Source of the DNA: Opitutaceae bacterium
GTDB taxonomy: Bacteria > Verrucomicrobiota > Verrucomicrobiia > Opitutales > Opitutaceae
Assembly: GCA_016715765.1 (NCBI GenBank)
Contig: JADJZJ010000021.1
Span: 1-64,000 of the forward strand
Reading direction: 5' to 3'
Length of the DNA: 64,000 bases
Below the pieces are notes generated by a model. That model saw nothing but the letters and a program-made list of their open reading frames with translations. It ran no database searches and had not been told where the DNA came from. A program made the translations under genes and the position numbers. Below, piece after piece: positions 56,885 through 64,000 of this stretch (position 1 is the stretch's first letter; each line of letters starts with the position of its first letter).

Positions 56885-59197
56885 TCAGAAACCTTCCGGC
56901 CAGGGCACGCCGGCGGCGGGGCGCCAGAGGATGTCGCGGTCGATGCGCGGTTTCCGGTGGCGGTACTTTTCCATCAGCCGGAGCTTGGTGCGCAGATGGG
57001 TGCCAAGGTTCTTGCCGTAGATGAAGGTGCTTTCGCCGGTTTCCGACACGACCATGAACTCGGTCGGGGAATTCTCGAAGTGATCGAGCAGTCCGCGGGT
57101 GTTTTCCATTTCCAGGTCAATGGCCGCCTGCAGGAATTTTTCATACCGCTTCTTCTGTGCGGCGGTCTTGCTCTCCAGGTAGCCGTAGACCCCGGAGCAC
57201 CACGCGGTGACGCTGCGCAGGGTCGTGGCCCAGTGGCGGTAACCGCGCAGGCGGTCGCGCAGGTCGGCGAAGACCGCGGTGGCCTGGGCGTCATCCGCGC
57301 ATTTTTTCAGCGTGGCGGCGACGAAGCGCTCGGCCTTGGCGATCCGCGGCAGCAGCTCCCGGTCGAAGCGCGGCACCATCTTGTCGGCGGCGGGACGGGA
57401 GATGAGCTCAAAGAGCACGTCGCGGCCGAGATCGTTGATGCTGGGGTTGTTGTGCTGGAAGCAACCCTGGCGCTCATAATAGAAGCGCTCGGCGGCGGGG
57501 ATGGCCTCGATGTCCGGCACGAGCGGCCGGTCCCAGGTGCGCTGCCAGCAGAAACCGAAGCCGCAGAACAGCGGCACGACGGGCTGCCAGGTGACGGCCT
57601 CCTCGAAGAGCGCCCAGGCCTGAGCGAGGGCGGGACCATGGACGGCGCCGGCGAAACGCACGGCCTCGTCGGCCAGCACGTCGGCGATGGGACGGTCCGG
57701 CGTGAACTGGGCGGCGCGGATCGCGGCGGGATTGGGCCAGTAGGGCGTGGCGGTGGTGTTGGCGAGTCCGCCCATGGCGCTGACCATGGTGGCGCCGATG
57801 TCCTTCAGCTGCGTGAGCCGGGCGTGGATCATGCGCGGCCAGGGAATGCCGATGAGCGGTTCCTGGTTCCACACCGGGCCGGGCGAATAGGTGAGGATGG
57901 GCTCGATGCCCTGGGCGCGCTCCTTGGCGAGTTCGGGTTTTTCCCGTTCGTCCATCCGGCAATGGAACATGCCGCCGGCGACGCCATGCTGGTCGGGGTA
58001 CTGCGGGTGGCTGTAGGGCAGGGCATAACCGCGGGCGAGCAGCGAGGGGCCCTCCCAATGCACGCCCCGGCCGAGCTCGGACTTGAGGTGGTCGTGCTCC
58101 ACCTTGAAGGGCTCGATGCGCAGGCTGAGCTTGAAGTCGGGGTTCACCACGGCGGCGGCCTCGCGGAGATTGCGCAGGAATTTGCCGATGCTCCTGCCGG
58201 CGGCCTCGGCGATCTTGTCGTGGCTGCGCCATTCGCGGATCATGAACGGCCCGCCATTGCGGCCGATGTAGAGGGAGGCGGTGTGCTCGAAGCCGCCGCC
58301 GCTGTCGTTGGTCCAGATGGACATCGCGTCGAGGTCGGGCACGGCCTGCATGAGGGCCTGCACCGCCAGGCGGTAGTGCTGCTGGGTGACGGGGTGATCC
58401 TGCGCCATCGTGTAGCGCGGCAGGCGGGAGCGGAAGGGATGGTCGATGCGCGCACCGCGGAGGGTGGGGTAGCGCTGAAAGAAGCGCTCCGGCAGACTGC
58501 GCGGCTCGTAAAGGCACACGCCGGGCTTGAGGCCGTACTTGCGGCCGAGCTCGGCGAGGCTTTGCAGGCGCGCGAGGTTGGCGTCGAGGTACTGCGCGGG
58601 CCAGATGCCGCGGGTGAGCGGCGTGTCGATGAAGTGGTTGAACCCGGGGCAGTAGCTGTAGAACTGCGAGTAGTATTCGCCGGGCACCGAGTCCTCGTAG
58701 GGGAAGTGCGTGTGGAGGCTGTTGACCTCGAGGTGCGTGAAACCCGCCTCCGCGAGTGTCGCGGCGTACTGCTCGGGACTGAACTTGCGGTTGGAGCGCC
58801 AGTACTGGGCGAACGAGCCGTCCCAGATCGGACGGTTCATGGTGAAGCTGCGGCGGATCAGCAGGCCCTTCGCGAGTTTTTCGCGGGTTGCACCGGTGAG
58901 ACCGTGTGCAAGCAGGCGCACGGCGGCGAAGAGACCGGCGCCTTCGCTCGCAATGACTTCGCCGGCGCCGGTGTCACTGACGCGCAGCCAGATCCAACCC
59001 TCGGCGTCACGCGCGGCCTTGGCCGCGGCGGGAGCCCAGCCGCGGCTGGCCAGGGCGACGTTCATGGCGCGACCGGGCCGCGCGGCCGGACCGGCGATGC
59101 CGCCGGTGAGCCGGGCGAGTTCCTCCGCGGCGGTCTTTTCCACCGGTTGGTGCTTCGCGGGATAGGTGATGCGGTGCAGGGTCAGGGAGCTGCTCAT
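56885..59197 (-). CDS. Glycoside-hydrolase-like protein, paralogue B (unassigned family)
   Basis: 770 aa from ATG 59197 (59212 gives five extra residues). It matches paralogue A along its length: HRITYPAKHQPVEKTAAEEL, AQYWRSNRKFSPEQYAATLA, HLEVNSLHTHFPYEDSV, MSIWTNDSGGGFEHTASLYI, GRNGGPFMIREW, RIEPFKVEHDHLKSELGR and the ending RIDRDILWRPAAGVPWPEGF. The shared NDSGxGFEHT, RIEPFK and GCFQHNNPSINDLGRDVLFE blocks mark probable active-site or structural positions. No signal peptide. Two similar genes in a row, separated by a repeat-filled gap, point to tandem duplication. The family cannot be named with confidence. Confidence 0.6.
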   Translation of the reverse strand: MSSSLTLHRITYPAKHQPVEKTAAEELARLTGGIAGPAARPGRAMNVALASRGWAPAAAKAARDAEGWIWLRVSDTGAGEVIASEGAGLFAAVRLLAHGLTGATREKLAKGLLIRRSFTMNRPIWDGSFAQYWRSNRKFSPEQYAATLAEAGFTHLEVNSLHTHFPYEDSVPGEYYSQFYSYCPGFNHFIDTPLTRGIWPAQYLDANLARLQSLAELGRKYGLKPGVCLYEPRSLPERFFQRYPTLRGARIDHPFRSRLPRYTMAQDHPVTQQHYRLAVQALMQAVPDLDAMSIWTNDSGGGFEHTASLYIGRNGGPFMIREWRSHDKIAEAAGRSIGKFLRNLREAAAVVNPDFKLSLRIEPFKVEHDHLKSELGRGVHWEGPSLLARGYALPYSHPQYPDQHGVAGGMFHCRMDEREKPELAKERAQGIEPILTYSPGPVWNQEPLIGIPWPRMIHARLTQLKDIGATMVSAMGGLANTTATPYWPNPAAIRAAQFTPDRPIADVLADEAVRFAGAVHGPALAQAWALFEEAVTWQPVVPLFCGFGFCWQRTWDRPLVPDIEAIPAAERFYYERQGCFQHNNPSINDLGRDVLFELISRPAADKMVPRFDRELLPRIAKAERFVAATLKKCADDAQATAVFADLRDRLRGYRHWATTLRSVTAWCSGVYGYLESKTAAQKKRYEKFLQAAIDLEMENTRGLLDHFENSPTEFMVVSETGESTFIYGKNLGTHLRTKLRLMEKYRHRKPRIDRDILWRPAAGVPWPEGF

Positions 59198-59328
59198 GAA
59201 AATCAGCCCCAAGGCGAAGCGTTCTTCACGGGAAAGCGCAAGCCCGCGTCACCGCCCGACTGCGCCGAATTTTCATTATGGTTCACCCTTGCATTTGCCG
59301 GCGGCGGCGGACACGGAAACATCCGCTC

Positions 59329-60345
59329 ATGCGCGCCCTGCTTTACCCAGCGTTTGATCAGCTTGAAATCAGCGACGTTGCACCGACGCCGGTCCGGCCC
59401 GATGAGGTCCGCCTGCGGGTCGCCGCCTGCGGCATCTGCGGCAGCGAACTGGAGACGTTCAAGAACCGCAGTCCGCGCCGTATGCCTCCACTGGTGATGG
59501 GACATGAGTTCTGCGGCACGATCGCGGAAACCGGGGCCGCGGTCCGCGACTGGACAACCGGCGCGCGCGTGGTCAGCAACTCCCTCGTGCCCTGCGGCCG
59601 CTGCGTGCGCTGCCGGCGGGGCGACACGCACCTGTGCGCGGAGCGGCAGATTTTCGGCATGCACCGGCCGGGGGCATTTGCCGAGTTCGTCAACGTGCCC
59701 GCCCGCTGCCTGATCCCCTGGCCGGAAAACCTGCCGGCCGAGGCGGCGGCGCTGGCGGAGCCGATGGCCAATGGCATCCATGTGGTGAATCTCACCCGCC
59801 ACCTGCGGGCGGACGTCGCCTTGGTGATCGGCGCCGGCCCGATCGGGCTGTTCTGCCAGCAGGCGCTGCAGGTGCTGCGCGGCGCGCGCGTGCTGGTCGC
59901 CGATCTCAGCCCGGAGCGGCTGGCGGTGGCGAAAAAACTGGGTGCGGTGCGGGTGATCAACCCGCGCGAGGACGACATCGTCAAGGTGATCGCCGCCGAG
60001 ACGGATGGCGAGGGGGCCGACCTGTCGGTTGATGCGGTTGGCGGAGCCGTCACGAAGAAAGCGGCGCTCGAGGCGGTCCGGCCCGGCGGCGCGTCCGTCT
60101 GGATCGGACTCCATGAGAACACTGTTACACTCGACACGTATAACATCACCCTGCCCGAGCGCACTGTGTTTGGCACCTACGCCGCGACGCTTGCCGAACT
60201 GCAACAGGCGCTCGACCTGATGGCCGCCGGCAAGGTGGACGCGCTGTCCTGGGTGCAGCGTTTCCCGCTGGAGGAAGGCGTGACCGCCTTTCGCCGCATG
60301 CTGGCCGCACGGGGCGCCGACCTCAAAGCCGTGATCTGCCCATGA
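59329..60345 (+). CDS. Zinc-type medium-chain alcohol/sugar dehydrogenase
   Basis: 338 aa from ATG 59329. CGICGSELETF (catalytic-zinc Cys), GHEFCGTIAETG (His-Glu) and the structural-zinc cluster PCGRCVRCRRGDTHLC are intact. The Rossmann fold is VALVIGAGPIGLFCQQALQV, then LVADLSPERLAVAKKLGA. The family oxidises polyols and aldoses such as sorbitol, galactitol or threonine with NAD+. An extension to 59278 is unconserved. First gene of the rightward sugar-oxidation operon, 132 bp after paralogue B, which is transcribed the other way. Confidence 0.92.
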   Translation: MRALLYPAFDQLEISDVAPTPVRPDEVRLRVAACGICGSELETFKNRSPRRMPPLVMGHEFCGTIAETGAAVRDWTTGARVVSNSLVPCGRCVRCRRGDTHLCAERQIFGMHRPGAFAEFVNVPARCLIPWPENLPAEAAALAEPMANGIHVVNLTRHLRADVALVIGAGPIGLFCQQALQVLRGARVLVADLSPERLAVAKKLGAVRVINPREDDIVKVIAAETDGEGADLSVDAVGGAVTKKAALEAVRPGGASVWIGLHENTVTLDTYNITLPERTVFGTYAATLAELQQALDLMAAGKVDALSWVQRFPLEEGVTAFRRMLAARGADLKAVICP

Positions 60346-60440
60346 GGAGTTGGGTTTTGGGCGGGGGGTTTTCCAGAGCTTCCTTTCCTGATTTCCTGAG
60401 TTCCACATTTCCAGATCTGTTTTCTTAAACCCCTGCAACA
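60346..60440. repeat. Short repeat-bearing gap
   Basis: TTCCTTTCCTGATTTCCTGA, then GTTCCACATTTCC (about 60381-60413) is a unit also present at 21267-21293 and, inverted, near 15200-15222. No gene. Confidence 0.45.
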
Positions 60441-61268
60441 ATGCACCCCAACCCCACCCGCACCCCCATCGGCGACCGTTTCAAAAACAAGGTGGCGCTC
60501 GTCACCGGTGGCACCAACGGCATCGGCCATGCCATCGCCCTCGAATTGCTGCGCGAAGGCGCCCAGGTCGTCGTCAGCGGCCTGCCCGCCGACGCGGAGG
60601 AAGGCCGGCGCGCGTTTGCCGCGGCCGGTTTCTCGCCCCTCATTGTCGCGGGCGACCTCGCCGGCGAGGCGTTCTGCCGCGAACTCGTGGCCGCGGCCCT
60701 GGCGAAGCACGGCCGGATCGATTATCTCGTCAACAACGCGTTCTCCTTCGTGGCGAAGGGACTCGACGCCGCACGCGACGATTTCCTGCGCAGCTTCAAC
60801 GTCGGGCCGTTCGCCTTCGCCCTGCTCACGCAGCTCGTGGCGGAGCCCATGAAAAAGCAGGGCGGCGGCGCGATTGTGAATGTTTCCAGCATCTCCGCCT
60901 GGATCGCCCAGCCCAGCCGCTGGACCTACAACATGGCGAAGGGCGCGGTGGCCCAGTTCACGCGCTGCGCGGCCCTGGACCTCGCCCCGCACAAGATCCG
61001 CGTGAACAGTGTCAGCCCCGGCTGGATCTGGACCCGCGAGGTGGACAAGGCCGCCGGCGGCGACCGCGCGACCTACGATCCCATCTGGGGCCAGTTCCAC
61101 ATGCTGGCACGCATGGGCCATCCGGTGGAGATCGCCGGTCCCGTGCTGTTCCTGCTGAGCGACGACGCCTCGTTCATCACCGGCACCGACCTGCCGGTGG
61201 ACGGTGGTTACAACGGCCTCGGCCCCGAGGGCCTCGGGCAGAACACCAAGATCGCCGGCACCAAGTAA
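60441..61268 (+). CDS. Short-chain dehydrogenase/reductase
   Basis: 275 aa. ALVTGGTNGIGHAIALELLR is the cofactor site (TGxxxGIG), NNAFSF lies in the NNAG position, SSISAWIAQPSRWTYNMAKG gives the catalytic Ser-Tyr-Lys (S, YxxxK), and SPGWIWT is the PG motif. It is a classical SDR, consistent with an L-fucose-, L-rhamnose- or other aldose-1-dehydrogenase because an amidohydrolase/lactonase-like gene is two genes downstream. That role is inferred from context. Confidence 0.9.
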   Translation: MHPNPTRTPIGDRFKNKVALVTGGTNGIGHAIALELLREGAQVVVSGLPADAEEGRRAFAAAGFSPLIVAGDLAGEAFCRELVAAALAKHGRIDYLVNNAFSFVAKGLDAARDDFLRSFNVGPFAFALLTQLVAEPMKKQGGGAIVNVSSISAWIAQPSRWTYNMAKGAVAQFTRCAALDLAPHKIRVNSVSPGWIWTREVDKAAGGDRATYDPIWGQFHMLARMGHPVEIAGPVLFLLSDDASFITGTDLPVDGGYNGLGPEGLGQNTKIAGTK

Positions 61269-61313
61269 GCCGATCCGACAACTTCCTGTTGCAACGCAAA
61301 GCCACATTTTCTC

Positions 61314-62273
61314 ATGAGCAAACTCCTCGCCGTTATCACCGACCATGGTTTTCCCAATCTCCTCCACGAGGAGAGTGTTTTCGCCGCCGCCGGCGTCGAG
61401 TTGAAGGTCGCGCAATGCAAGACTCCGGCCGAGGTCATGGCCGCGACCCGGGACGCCGATGCGCTGCTCGTGCAATGGGCCCCGGTCAACGCGGAGGTGA
61501 TCGCCGCCCTCGCGCACTGCCGCATCATCGTTCGCTACGGCATCGGCGTGGACAACGTGGATCTCGCCGCCGCCAAGGCGCGCGGCATCCCGGTCTGCAA
61601 TGTGCCGGACTACGGCGTGCACGAGGTGGCCGAGCATGCCGTGGCGCTGGCCCTCGCGCTGGTGCGGCAGCTGCCCCAGATCGACGCGCGGCTGCGGAGC
61701 GGCACGTGGAAGATCACGCCCGACCGGCCGATGCCCTCGCTGCGCGAGACGACATTTGCCACCGCGGGATTCGGGCGCATCGCCCGCACCGCCCATGCGA
61801 TGATGCGCGGCTTCGGAGGCAAGCGCATCGCCTACGATCCGTTTGTGCCGGCCGACGTGATGGCGATGGAAGGCGTGGAAAAGGTGGAACTCGCGGATCT
61901 GTTCACCCGGGCCGACCTCCTCTCGCTGCACCTGCCCCTCACCGCGGAAACCAAGCATTTCGTCAACGCCGGCCGGATGGCCGAGATGAAGAGGACCGCG
62001 ATCATTGTGAACACCGCGCGCGGTCCGTTGATCGACACCGTGGCCCTGGCTGAGGCCTTGCAGCAGGGCGTCATCGCCGGCGCCGGCATCGATGTCTACG
62101 AACAGGAGCCGCTGCCCGCCACGCACCCACTGCGCACCGCGCCCGGGGCGTTGCTGACCTCGCACGTGGCCTGGTACAGCGAGAGCAGCATCCCGCGCCT
62201 GCAACGGCTGGCGGCCGAGGAAGCCGTCCGCGGCCTGCGCGGCGAAGCGTTGAAAAATCACGTGAACAAATAG
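61314..62273 (+). CDS. D-2-hydroxyacid dehydrogenase (CtBP/phosphoglycerate dehydrogenase family)
   Basis: 319 aa. GVDNVDLAAAKARGIPVCNV and HEVAEHAVALALALVRQLPQ form the catalytic-domain start. FATAGFGRIARTAHAMMRGF is a glycine-rich cofactor motif. LHLPLTAETKHFVN, NTARGPLIDTVALAEALQQG and AGIDVYEQEPLP continue the family pattern, with the catalytic Arg in TARG and the Glu in EQEP. The usual catalytic His near LTSHVAWYS is present. It oxidises or reduces a 2-hydroxy acid with NAD(H), perhaps as a late step in the sugar-acid route of this operon. Confidence 0.9.
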   Translation: MSKLLAVITDHGFPNLLHEESVFAAAGVELKVAQCKTPAEVMAATRDADALLVQWAPVNAEVIAALAHCRIIVRYGIGVDNVDLAAAKARGIPVCNVPDYGVHEVAEHAVALALALVRQLPQIDARLRSGTWKITPDRPMPSLRETTFATAGFGRIARTAHAMMRGFGGKRIAYDPFVPADVMAMEGVEKVELADLFTRADLLSLHLPLTAETKHFVNAGRMAEMKRTAIIVNTARGPLIDTVALAEALQQGVIAGAGIDVYEQEPLPATHPLRTAPGALLTSHVAWYSESSIPRLQRLAAEEAVRGLRGEALKNHVNK

Positions 62274-62293
62274 CTCTTTATCCCCTGATCCCC

Positions 62294-63145
62294 ATGCCTG
62301 CCTTCCCCATCGTCGATACCCACCTCCACCTCTGGGACCTGCAGCGGCTGCGTTACCCGTGGCTCGCGAGCGTGCCCATGCTCAACCGGAATCATCTCAT
62401 CGAGGACTACCGTCGCGCCTGCGGTCCCGTGGCAGTGGCGAAGATGGTTTTCCTCCAATGCGAATGTGATTTTGCCCAGTTTCAGGAGGAGGCCGATTGG
62501 GTGACCGAGGTGTCACGGTTGGATCCGCGCATCCGCGGGATCGTCCCCTGGGCTCCGCTCGAAAAGGGCGATGCGGCCGAGGCCGACCTGGCGCGGCTCG
62601 CGGCGAATCCGCTGATCAAGGGCATCCGTCGCATCATCCAGTTCGAGGCCGACCCGGAGTTCTGCCTGCGGCCGGACTTCGTCCGCGGCGTGCAGCTCCT
62701 GCCGCGGCATGGACTCAGCTTCGACCTCTGCATCAACCACAAGCAGCTCGCGAACACGCTCAAGCTGGTGAAGCAGTGCCCGAACGTGCGGTTCATCATG
62801 GACCACATTGCCAAGCCCGACATCAAGGCCGGGCTGCTCGATCCGTGGCGCGCGGAGATGCGCGAGCTCGCGCGGTTCCCCAACGTGTGGTGCAAGCTGT
62901 CCGGCCTCGTGACCGAGGCGGATTCTGCCAAATGGACGCCGGCCGATCTCCAGCCCTATATCGAGCATGTGGTGGATTGCTTCGGTTTCGACCGGGTGAT
63001 CTTTGGCGGCGACTGGCCCGTCTCGACGCAGGCGACCGACTATCCGCGCTGGGTGAACACCCTCGATGCGGCGCTCAAGGGCGCGTCGCCCGATGAGCTG
63101 CATAAGCTCTACGTGCGCAACGCCGAGGCGTTCTACCGGGTGTGA
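62294..63145 (+). CDS. Amidohydrolase-2 family protein (L-fuconolactonase/rhamnonolactonase-like)
   Basis: 283 aa. FPIVDTHLHLWD is the N-terminal HxH metal motif. VRFIMDHIAKPDIKAGLLDP carries the His of strand 6 and FGGDWPVSTQ the catalytic Asp. LVTEADSAKWTPADLQPYIE is typical of the family. Members hydrolyse sugar lactones such as L-fuconolactone, or 2-pyrone-4,6-dicarboxylate. With the SDR dehydrogenase it fits a non-phosphorylative pathway of sugar to lactone to acid. The operon spacing upstream is 20 bp. Confidence 0.88.
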   Translation: MPAFPIVDTHLHLWDLQRLRYPWLASVPMLNRNHLIEDYRRACGPVAVAKMVFLQCECDFAQFQEEADWVTEVSRLDPRIRGIVPWAPLEKGDAAEADLARLAANPLIKGIRRIIQFEADPEFCLRPDFVRGVQLLPRHGLSFDLCINHKQLANTLKLVKQCPNVRFIMDHIAKPDIKAGLLDPWRAEMRELARFPNVWCKLSGLVTEADSAKWTPADLQPYIEHVVDCFGFDRVIFGGDWPVSTQATDYPRWVNTLDAALKGASPDELHKLYVRNAEAFYRV

Positions 63146-63152
63146 TCGGGAT

Positions 63153-63340
63153 GTAGGGCGGGGTTTCCGAACCCCGCCTGGGTTTTCACGCTAGAATTCA
63201 ATCTTTCTCGTTCTCTTTATCTTTCTCTTTCTCCGGATCTAAAGGGAATGCATCCGATTGCGACCGAGCCCTCCTTCGCAGGCCAGGAGGCCTGCCGGCT
63301 CCCAGGCGGGGTTCTGGGACCCCGCCCTGCACAACCCAAA
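63153..63340. repeat. Repeat block with GTAGGGCGGGG arms and a purine-rich tract
   Basis: GTAGGGCGGGGTTTCCGAAC (arm 63153-63182) faces GGCGGGGTTCTGGGACCCCG (63305-63334). Between them lie CAATCTTTCTCGTTCTCTTT, the inverse of the purine-rich unit at 53973, and GATTGCGACCGAGCCC. About 188 bp, with no gene inside. Confidence 0.6.
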
Positions 63341-63383
63341 CTTTTTGACGCCCGCACCGGGCCGTGCATGTTGGCGCGAGAAT

Positions 63384-63902
63384 ATGAAAGGACTCTTCCG
63401 TCATTTGTCTGTCTGCGGCCTGGCGCTCAGCGCCGCACTTCTGACCGTGGCGGCAGCGTCCGAAGGTCCGCCGGCCGAGGAAGACGGATACCTGCGGCTC
63501 GGGTTTGACCGGCTGGCGGCGTACAAGTTCACCATGCCGCCCTACGATCCCGCGGCCGATCCCGGCAAGTCGCCGCCGACCGGGGAGGAGCAGATCCCGG
63601 ATGCGGTCAAGGCATGGAGCGGTCGGAAGGCGATCGTGACCGGTTTCATGCTGCCCGTGAAAATGGACGGCGGGCTGGTCGTGGAATTTCTCTTGGTGAA
63701 GGACCCGATGATGTGCTGCTACGGGGTGGTCCCGAACATGAACGAATGGATCGTGGTGCGCATGGCCAAGGGCGTGCGCCCGCTGATGGATGTGCCGATC
63801 TCATTTTACGGCGTCCTGAAAGTTGGCGCGATGTTCGAGAACGGCTACATGGTGGGCATCTACCTGCTCGAAGGGGAAAAGATGGGCGAGGTCCAGGGGT
63901 GA
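63384..63902 (+). CDS. DUF3299-type exported protein
   Basis: 172 aa from ATG 63384, which begins a signal peptide (MKGLFRHLSVCGLALSAALL). An upstream extension to 63258 is repeat sequence. The conserved middle, AWSGRKAIVTGFMLPVKMDG, then VVEFLLVKDPMMCCYGVVPN, MNEWIVV, and ISFYGVLKVGAMFENGYMVG, matches DUF3299, with the CC pair of that family. Its function is unknown; in many bacteria it is a periplasmic copper- or redox-related protein. It lies alone after the sugar operon. Confidence 0.75.
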   Translation: MKGLFRHLSVCGLALSAALLTVAAASEGPPAEEDGYLRLGFDRLAAYKFTMPPYDPAADPGKSPPTGEEQIPDAVKAWSGRKAIVTGFMLPVKMDGGLVVEFLLVKDPMMCCYGVVPNMNEWIVVRMAKGVRPLMDVPISFYGVLKVGAMFENGYMVGIYLLEGEKMGEVQG

Positions 63903-63918
63903 GCAGAGTGACCGGGCC

Positions 63919-64000
63919 CTAACGGACCGCCGGCTCGAACTTTTGCAGGAGCGCGTCCAGCACGGCGTCAACCTGGCCCTTGAGTTTCTGCGCGTCGGTC
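63919..64000 (-). CDS. Partial protein, C-terminal end only
   Basis: The last 26 codons of a leftward gene, ending KGQVDAVLDALLQKFEPAVR and a TAG (63921-63919). It is helical and charged. The gene is cut off by the window edge, and no family can be named from this fragment. The 16-bp gap to the DUF3299 gene shows the two are convergent. Confidence 0.5.
   Translation of the reverse strand, partial: TDAQKLKGQVDAVLDALLQKFEPAVR

Overview
The window looks like a chromosome segment from a verrucomicrobium close to Opitutaceae (Opitutus or Lacunisphaera type). This is an inference from high G+C, a TonB-dependent receptor with the verrucomicrobial LTPFEVSSDKDYGYL-type N-terminus, many plant-polysaccharide enzymes including a PmoA/DUF6807 protein, and intergenic spaces full of short palindromic repeats. 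No tRNA, rRNA, CRISPR array, transposase or integrase was seen.

Region 1 (1-7.65 kb) is an accessory, defence-like island. It holds a decayed RelE/HigB-type toxin with the start of its antitoxin, an intact antitoxin/RelE pair (536-1046) and a second RelE-type pair (7081-7636). Between them lies a divergent locus. The leftward arm is recA, an unrecognised gene, an HNH-like nuclease, an ImmA/IrrE protease and a GIY-YIG nuclease. The rightward arm is a sigma-70-like factor, a 118-aa unknown protein and a second ImmA/IrrE protease. It resembles a protease-triggered DNA-damage or phage response and is the best candidate for an undescribed system.

Region 2 (8-34 kb) is a polysaccharide-utilisation block. 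It encodes GH43, GH127, GH51 and GH78 enzymes, a PmoA-like protein, an M28 peptidase and a PrpB-like lyase. It also has three copies of a two-gene module pairing a large secreted enzyme-like protein (about 640 aa) with an Asp-box/BNR beta-propeller. A LacI regulator transcribed away from the cluster and a TonB receptor complete it. The substrate is probably arabinose- and rhamnose-rich (pectin side chains or arabinogalactan). An exported PLP-dependent enzyme faces an exported RidA protein.

Region 3 (34-51 kb) has three tandem SmpA/BamE-like lipoproteins, each with its own terminator. It also holds a LolCD/MacB-like ABC pair, a GH36 alpha-galactosidase, a pyrophosphate-dependent phosphofructokinase, an aldose-epimerase-like protein, an ABC exporter, a Gfo/Idh/MocA oxidoreductase, a sodium:solute symporter and a ferritin-like protein.

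Region 4 (51-64 kb) has a phytanoyl-CoA-dioxygenase-like enzyme divergent from an AraC regulator, a Doc/Fic toxin-antitoxin pair and two paralogous glycosidase-like proteins of about 775 aa. A rightward sugar-oxidation operon follows (MDR and SDR dehydrogenases, D-2-hydroxyacid dehydrogenase, amidohydrolase), then a DUF3299 protein.

Four otherwise full-length genes (the unknown gene at 2944-3629, recA, GH127 and the aminotransferase) each carry one frameshift, so assembly indels must be excluded before calling them pseudogenes.
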